Shown piece by piece: positions 56,924 to 64,000 of a stretch of DNA of 64,000 bases. Positions within the stretch are counted from its first letter, which is position 1; every line of letters begins with the position of its first letter. The position numbers and the translations under genes are program-made. This stretch comes from Episyrphus balteatus (Eukaryota > Arthropoda > Insecta > Diptera > Syrphidae). The DNA lies in NCBI RefSeq assembly GCF_945859705.1, contig NC_079137.1:73492277-73556276 (forward strand), written 5' to 3'. The notes under the pieces were generated by a model that made no database searches, was not told the DNA's origin, and worked only from the letters and a program-made list of their open reading frames with translations.

Positions 56924-57164
56924 CCCTCTGTAGGCACACCTCTTTTTTGCGAATTTGGTTTATACTTTTTCATGTCGCTAGAACTTTTTTCGGTCTCACA
57001 ATTTTATAGAGAATCATATATGAAATTGATGTAGAATATTCCGAGGAATTCAAATATTGTATTCACAATTCAAAAAAATGTATTTTCACCCTTATAAAGA
57101 CACTTTTTTGTGACCACTTTTAATTTTTGTCCTGCCAAATTCGCACCCGTGTGCCGACAGAGGG
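56924..57164. mobile_element. piggyBac-type MITE, second copy
   Basis: 241 bp with inverted ends CCCTCTGTAGGCACAC and, in reverse complement, CCCTCTGTCGGCACAC. TTAA flanks both sides (56920-56923 and 57165-57168). CCCT termini and TTAA duplication are piggyBac hallmarks. It lies 19 bp from the foldback element. Confidence 0.85.
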
Positions 57165-57169
57165 TTAAA

Positions 57170-59815
57170 GACAAGAGGAGTAATTTTAGAAAAATCCTAA
57201 CACTGCAATGCCTTATTTTATAATATATCTCTTTCTCGGAAAGAAGTGTACCTAATGTTTTTGATTTAGGCTTTGTTAATATACATAATCAATTAAAACA
57301 CACTAAAAAAAGTTTAAGAAACGTTAGTAAATTAACCTTGACAATTTCAAATTTCCCGTAGGTATGTCACTTATGTAGACCGATTATTTTAAAAAGCTAC
57401 AGGTTATAGGCATCATCTATCCAGATCTTTGTGAATTATTGATGTTCAATATGGATTAAGATTATGGCAGTGTTTCTGTCGACGAATAAAGATTGGTTAC
57501 AAAATTGGTGTAACAAATGAAGGCGGAGCTAACAACTATGTTCAAAATTTAAAGTTTACTCAATAGCCATCATTCATCACACTTTGAAAACAGCAGCATT
57601 TCGAAATTTAGAATGGATAAAATGACGGGGTAATGATTTTTCTATGCCTGTAACCTATTTTCCAAAATCTGTGATTATGAGAAAACTTTTGTTACTAATA
57701 GGATGATGTTGACAGTAGGTTCAATCTAATTTTGAACCAAATTATTAGTTTTTACATATGTAAGTACCTACCTAATTCATATTTTTTTGAGCTGAAAGTT
57801 GTTCCTCTCTGAATTCCAATACCTATATTTTATCCAATTATGACAATTTTGTATGTAGTAAAGTCTTTCTTTTGATTTATGACTTGTAAGGTTCTTGTGG
57901 CTTGTGGGTTTCAAGTTCAAGTTATCGGCCTAGTCAACTTATTTATAAGACTTATCCTATAAAAAAAAAACTTAAAATTATTTAAATTAATCGCAACCTT
58001 CAAATTGCAGTTGCGATTTTTTTACAAATTTGGTACAGATGATTTCTATAAATTTCTAAAAATAGATTTTTTTTTTATTTTTTGTTTTAATATTTTGCAT
58101 ATAGAACGGATGGATCCCACATAACATTTTCAGGTATTGCGTTGCTTGAAAACGGCTCTAACGATTTTCATTAATGTTAAAATGCCCAAAATTAATGTCA
58201 AATTGCCCAAAATCAGCACAAATTTTGTAACAACATAATGTTAAAGACTTTTTTGGCGTTATGAAATTTTTCAAAAAAAAAGTTACACATACACCACAGT
58301 GACCCTAAAAGTTAAATAGTTAAAGGAATTGGTTTAAAATAGAATTAATACTTTAGTATTCCACAGCTACAAAAATTGATCCTATATTAATTTGAAAAAA
58401 ATGTTCACAATTTAACCTACATAATTGTATATTATTATTATAATGTACGTTTGGCAAACTTCCCTTAAAAAATCGAGAATCAATTGAAAATCATAATACA
58501 AAATTGACGTTACTTTTTTTTGCTTAATAATCTCGTTCTTTCCTCTAAAAAAAAAATCCTGAGAAAAAATTCAATGTGAACGCATAAAATAAGTGCCAGT
58601 GAAAGGAACGTCGTCGTTTATATCTTCATCGGAATCTTAATTAGTTTCTTCTCACAATCAAATCCCGAATCCCATCAGCTCACACTATAACCATTTTCAT
58701 AGATATAAAGTTCAATGATTCTTGAATGAGAATTTTTCTCCACATTCAGCTCCTGCAAAAGAGCTTTTTGATTTCTCAAGAAAAAAAGCTCATTTCAAAT
58801 GTTTGTTTTTTATGTATTTTTTCTCTCTCCGCATCCATCACATACCTAACATTTTTGTTTGTTTGTTGATGCGGTTAGACAAGACAATCCTGATTTTTCC
58901 ACATTTTGCTTTCCCGGGAATCGCTCTGAAACCAAAAAGCCTATCCTTTTCAAATCCACTTGATCCAAAGGAAGAGTAGAGGCAACATCCACCCCACAGC
59001 AAAAAAAGTAATAATCCAAATAAAACGAAGGTTAACATCCAAGTGATGTGCGAGCGGGCCTAAGGCAATCAATCCCGGAAATGTATTATTTCCTATCTAT
59101 GAACTGACCATGAGTAACTAATTTTTACGTTATCTTTGTGCAACAGGCAGTTGATGGGTTTCATCATTTTTTTCCTTTTTTATTATTATCCTGTGTATAC
59201 TCTCTTTTCGTTCTGCGCTCAGTTGGGGGGCTTTTAAAAATGAGAGATAACCATAATTGCTCAGGTTTGTTGTCGAGATGGGTTTAAGCTGAAAAGTTCT
59301 ATTAAAGGTTCTCAGCCTTCTCGCTGCTGCTGATAGCAGACAAAAGCAACAGAGCAGCAGCACATTGATACTTTGTTGGGGGTTGAGGGTGGTTGTGAAT
59401 AATGGTTTGAGTATTTCATCTTGATTTTCATTTAAAAAAAGGATGTTGTGCTATAAATGTACGTTACTGTAACGGAGGTGTACACTTTTCTATGGGCATA
59501 ACGCTGACACAATGAACGCAATTAAACGCTAGCTTAGGCATAATAAATTGAATATTTTTTTGGCATTTTGGAAAAAAAAAAATAGCTGTTAAACCATGAT
59601 AAATGATGACAGCAGCTTGAAATAATTTGAGTATTTTTTTTTTTACAAAATTGTGTAAGGTTTTCAAATTTTAAGCTTTTTTTTTTAATGTTTAAGGGGT
59701 TTGAAAGTGTTTAAAGTAACACTTTACATCAATGAATTGCCTTTCATTTTTTGCTTAAAACTGTTTTTAGAAGTGTAAGTTCAAGATTGAGAACGAGAAA
59801 AAAAAAAATTTTTTG
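57170..59815. other. Intergenic; dispersed repeat fragments
   Basis: No gene supported. At 58151-58170 ACGGCTCTAACGATTTTC matches the repeat at 3096-3116. At 58282-58304 it carries the third copy of the CATACACCACAGTGACC-type motif. The region 58700-59400 is slightly GC-richer but its open stretches lack family features. Confidence 0.4.
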
Positions 59816-59890
59816 GTGGTGGAGGTTGGATTTGAACCCAGACCTTTGGCGTGGTAGTCCATCGTACAAAACATTACGCCACGGGATTTG
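59810..59890 (-). mobile_element. tRNA-like SINE head, minus strand
   Basis: On the minus strand, TGGCGTAATG (box A-like, 59881-59872) precedes GGTTCAAATCC (box B, 59838-59828), then AACCTCCACCACC and a run of T that could end Pol III transcription. The surrounding GTGG-rich text is unlike its AT-rich neighbours. Confidence 0.5.
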
Positions 59891-61511
59891 TCCCTTCACC
59901 CTTTGCTTTTGCAATTGCCAAACATGAAGAAATGGCTAGGCATTAAGAGATTTAGATGGTAAGAAGAGGGATTATTAACGTTGAGTTAAAAAAATAAGTT
60001 AAAAAGTGAGTGTAGACGAAAAATTAAAAAATAAATAAAACTAATCTTCATTTTCAATCATAAAGCTCTTGAATAATTGATTAAACCATCTTGAAATTTG
60101 GTGTTATTATCAAAACACTGTATCAATATTAAGGAAATTAATTTCCTTCTTCAAACAAACTTGACACTAATCCTCCAAAACACTTAACTCTTAACATATT
60201 CAAACAAAAACACAGCTTAAGCACATTCAAGGTTGGTAGATAGGTTAGAATATACATACATTTTAATCCTTGAAAAATTACTAAAACTTTGATGTGACTA
60301 TACTATTCCAGTCCAGAGATAACAACCATAGTATAGTGTTTGTGATGTGTTGTGTGTTTACCTATTCCATACATATATAATGCAAAAGCATGAAACTTAA
60401 CTGTTTATCAAGGTCTCTATGGAGTGCTAAGTAGAAGCAATAACAAGGATAACAACATAGCACACTTAAAGGTAAACTATGGCTTCTCAACACAAATACA
60501 AATACAAACACGCAACACAACAAAACACAACGTGTGAAACACACATGTTTGAATGTTTACAAGTATACTTATGGTTAAAGTGAAGGAAAAGAGTTTAACA
60601 ACAGCTTAATAGACTACAGGGAATTGAAAACAAAAGAAAAATTATCAAAACAGACAGTCATACAAAACTCAGAAGTTAAACTTTGTTATTTTTTTCTTTT
60701 TGGTTTTGTTTTACACTTTTGTTGAATAAATAAAAAGATAAATAGGTCAGATTTTATTTTAAAGCTACATGTAATGGAATTACCTTCTTGAAAAAAGCAA
60801 CATATTTATAGGTTCGTCCTCCAAGGAGTATTAAACCGTCTAAGTTCTTTTCTTGCTTAAAAGTGTAAAGTAAAGTAGGAGATGATACATACCAAGCAAA
60901 TAAAAAAATGGAAAAAGGATACACTTTTCAATAACTTCATTAGCTAGTCTAGGGCTTTAAGCCTAGTACGCCAGCTAATGCGAAACGAAATTTTAAATAC
61001 AAAATCTCGTTAGCGAAATCTTGAACGAAATTAAATTTGTTTTGTTTTTGCTTTAAAACTTATTTTCTGATGTTTTTTCTTGAAATTTTTTATTTGTTAA
61101 TAATTAAAGTTTTCACATATTTTAAGACACTAATTTACAAAAACAGCAAAAATATTGAAATCCTGCAGTTTTTATTAAATCCCACATGAAAAAAACACTA
61201 TAATCGTTATATTTAAAAAGTCAAATATGTAAAAAAAAAAAACTATAATAAAATGCATCAAAACAAATTTATACTTATTTATGTACTATTTTTCTATTTA
61301 CATAGAAATATCTTAATTGTGATAAACCATTCGATAAATTGCCTTGTAAAGCTTCAGATTTGTTTTTTCAAGGTATAAAAATATGCTTTTTTTATGGTTT
61401 TTGCTGTACTGGGTTCGAATCCGAAGTCAACAAAATCTACCACGTCAGGATTTTGGGATATACGCCAGAATCATAAAATCAATTTTTTTTTAGAAAATCT
61501 CAAAAAACCAC
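59891..61511. other. Intergenic, no gene seen
   Basis: AT-rich with a CACAAATACAAATACAAACAC microsatellite-like stretch near 60490. A lone box B-like GGTTCGAATCC at about 61411 lacks a convincing box A. Confidence 0.35.
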
Positions 61512-62423
61512 TAGGGTAAGCGGGGGCACATTTCGGTATGATCGTGCCCTTAATTAACAATAGTTTGGATGAAGAAAAAAGCTTAGTTTGATTTAAAGAA
61601 ATTTTGCGAAATTTCGCAGTCTTTCATTAACTTTTCGCGAAGTACCACGTGTTTTCGTGTTTTCTGTATTTCTGATCTAATTTTTGACCACCGGTATGTA
61701 AGCGATTTCTGAACCTAATAAAACAGTTTTTTTTAATGGTGAATCAATATTTTGATAGCACTAAGCTTAAAATTAAGTAAATTAAAACCAGCTTTGTAAA
61801 AAAAAGCATTAGTTATTGATAAAAAAAAAAAAACAGTTCTGTGGCTTCTTCGGGACACCTTTGACTTTTGCAATGTGGGCACAGTTTTACGTTGATTTTG
61901 GGGAATTATATATATTAAATAAATTATTTAAAAATAAATCGAAATCGATTAATTTTGATTAAGATTTAAATGGAGAGATTTTTTGAAATATTTTATGGTT
62001 TTTTGTTTTTTCTTCTTCTTTTTAGAAAATAAATTTTTTGATTTTTTTTTCGTTATACTGTTTAGTAGATTGTTTAAAACCAAAAATTTATTTTTTTTCT
62101 GATTAAACAATAGAAAAGCAAGATTCGCTGATGGTTTTAAAAACATAATGCACACGATATGTGGGGTTTAATCCACCATTGTCAAATGTACCCCTTTATA
62201 AGTCAAATGTGCCCGGTCCCGGGGCACTTTTGACAAAATGACTTTTTTTAGAAAACATTATTTTTTTAAATGTTGTAATATGGTAAAACAAAAAAATGTA
62301 CTGTTAGTATAATCTTGAATAGTCAATAAATCAAATACAAAACAAAACATTGGAAAAAATTAACAGTTTTCGAAAATACAGACCTTTAAAAACTAAGTGT
62401 CAATTGTACCCCCTTCTCCCCTA
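61512..62423. mobile_element. Possible MITE with GGGGGCACATTT ends
   Basis: The left end TAGGGTAAGCGGGGGCACAT and the reverse complement of the right end TAGGGGAGAAGGGGGTACAA are similar over about 22 bp. Internal AAATGTGCCC / AATGTACCCC words recur (62180-62230). No ORF of note. The end match is imperfect and no target duplication was established. Confidence 0.35.
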
Positions 62424-62990
62424 CCTATATTTCAAAAACGAGAGCTGACCGAAATTTTTTACATTCGGATTAAAAATCAGCACACTTGAATCCATTAGAA
62501 AAGTATATATTTTTGTTCTTGGGAGAAAGAAAAATTAATTTTTAAAGATCAGTTTCTTTATATAAAGATAAGCCAAACCTACTAAACTTACAAACTTGAA
62601 TTTAGATATCTCGGAGAGGAAAAGAGATATTGAGAAGATTGAAACTTAATTTGAAAAAAAAGTTCTTTTATAGGCCGTAACAAATTTAGTTGAAAAAGAT
62701 TACCTTATGCCTAAATATTGCTTCCAGAACAGCAAAAAAATGGGTTTTTGAGATTTTCTTACGGGAATATTTAAAAAACGTGACGTGCTTGGAAAATTCT
62801 GACTTCTGATTAGTATAGTTTTATTAAAAGTAGGATTTCCTTGCAGACTAAGTATAATTTGATGTCCGCTTAAAATAAGTGCAACCCGTTTAAATTCTGT
62901 TTAATGTAAGTTAAACTCTATTTCATTATAAAATTAATTTTCATCTTAAAAAAATCGACCAATAAAAAATAATAAATTTTAAAATTATCG

Positions 62991-63115
62991 TCAGATTCAG
63001 CTTAAGTTGCATTTTATCATACTTATTAACAGTGAGATGGGCTGATGGCAAGGCACTCGCCTAGTTGGAGGATCGATCCCTAGTGGCTGCCAGTTTTTTT
63101 TTTACATAAAAACAA
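62991..63115 (+). mobile_element. tRNA-derived SINE-like copy, second member
   Basis: Box A TGGGCTGATGG (63038-63048) and box B GGATCGATCCC (63070-63080), then GGCTGCCAG and a T run with ACATAAAA. It matches the copy at 43402-43540 in upstream text (CAGCTTAAGTTG, ATCATACTTATT) and tail. Confidence 0.6.
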
Positions 63116-63201
63116 AACGGAAGTCTTCTTGGCAAAAAACCATGCAGAAATTCGCTTAATTTATTTATTTATTTCATTTCATCAATTAGATTACACACTT
63201 A

Positions 63202-63338
63202 GGCTCAATTTATTCACTCTCCATTATATTTAAAGGCTCCATTAAAAATTATAAAACTGTCAAATCGCATACAAATTTTAAAATTTCCCTTTTTTTAATG
63301 GCGACTTTAAATTTAATGGAGTGTGAATATATTGGTCC
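63202..63338. mobile_element. PIF/Harbinger-type MITE, copy 2
   Basis: 137 bp, about 90% like the reverse complement of 10559-10694. Ends GGCTCAATTTATTCAC and GGACCAATATATTCAC (reverse complement), flanked by TTA on both sides (63199-63201, 63339-63341). Confidence 0.78.
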
Positions 63339-63341
63339 TTA

Positions 63342-64000
63342 ATATATAATCATAAAGACTACTGAATTATATATATTTTGAATATATTCATTGAAAAACT
63401 AATAGAAAAATATAATATATAATGTTTTTTAAACAGAATCCACTTGATTTTAGGTGGTCTTATTTCTCCGTGTAATAAAGAAGAAATAAAGATTAATTAA
63501 AGAAGTTACCAATTTAATACTAAATTAAGAATAAATAACGGAATTTCACACCAAAATTATAATTGTTTTGTGTAACTATTGTTACAGAAATTATTTGTTT
63601 GATTTGATACGAGAATGAATTTACTTCAGTTCTAGTTGTTCTATTGAATTCTTATCCATTTTGCCTTAACCGAATGCGCCTAGTTGAAAGATGAGGTCCT
63701 TGAAAGAATGATATTAAATGATTCTGATTAAATCTTGTATGTCACACTTCACCAGTCCAAGCTTTTAACTAAATTTTACGTTCAGGTGAAAAAAGAAGAT
63801 GGAGCAGATGGAAAAAGTTTTATGATAAGTATCTTAAGTCCCTGCTTGTCATTTTATTCAATCGTAAATTGTCGTTAAACCTTTTACTATCTTCATAAAA
63901 AAACAGGCTACAAAAAAGTTTTTGTTTTTTATTTAATTTCCTTTGAGTACAGACTACTACCAACTGGAGGCGGTAAAAATGTAAAAATTTAAAGTTGTTT
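63342..64000. other. AT-rich right edge, no gene seen
   Basis: No ORF, repeat or RNA that I can support. Confidence 0.4.

Noticed and set aside
61405..61425. Isolated GGTTCGAATCC box B
   Set aside because: No convincing box A at the right distance on either strand; not called a SINE or tRNA.
1..64000. CRISPR arrays, prokaryotic operons, integrated virus
   Set aside because: The window is eukaryotic; repeats are tandem without spacers, and no viral structural or polymerase gene was seen apart from the LINE relic.

Overview
The window reads as nuclear DNA of an insect, most likely a fly (Diptera). It is strongly AT-rich with long T and A runs. It carries spliced genes with short GTAAGT-type introns, arthropod families (takeout/JHBP, chitin-binding peritrophin) and a textbook Rpb5. 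Genes are sparse. Most of the window is intergenic or intronic DNA loaded with transposon debris, MITEs, foldback elements, tRNA-like SINEs and tandem repeats. All gene models and repeat calls were read by eye; no database was searched.

Left part (1-14 kb): two tandem takeout-type genes on the minus strand (554-1621 and 4947-5870). They have identical exon lengths (70/235/246/202 nt), 250 aa each, and matching TATA/initiator promoters. Two tandem secreted proteins with two chitin-binding type-2 (CBM14) domains follow on the plus strand (8650-9219 and 11867-12445). At 14293-14353 lies a short candidate first coding exon whose continuation is not identified.

Middle (22-31 kb): an 8.9-kb DNA transposon (22092-31025) with CCCAARTAACAWTTT-type inverted ends and a probable 2-bp target duplication. 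It carries an intact tnp2-like transposase (678 aa) and, 5 bp downstream, a six-exon gene for a 342-aa DUF4806 protein that splices cleanly in frame. Long subterminal repeat arrays, a nested piggyBac-type MITE, a 40-bp tandem array and palindromic intron inserts complete it. An 827-bp non-autonomous relative (46243-47069) has nearly the same termini. It sits in a minisatellite that reveals its empty site and AT duplication.

31-48 kb: decayed Jockey-like LINE, a run of MITEs, SINE-like tRNA derivatives, and a 16-bp GC-rich minisatellite (43541-48122) whose minus strand is open in all three frames. The array is interrupted by the 827-bp element and by a 463-bp hAT MITE with a perfect 8-bp duplication.

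48-64 kb: a TAB2/TAB3-like NZF zinc-finger exon (49535-50344), Rpb5 (53022-53654), a possible decayed coding stretch on the minus strand, a Tc1-like transposase relic, a 1.85-kb foldback element with ~0.8-kb arms (55055-56901) and further MITEs and SINEs. The host genes do not form one pathway. The most interesting content is the two-gene transposon with its short relative, and the nested history of the minisatellite.
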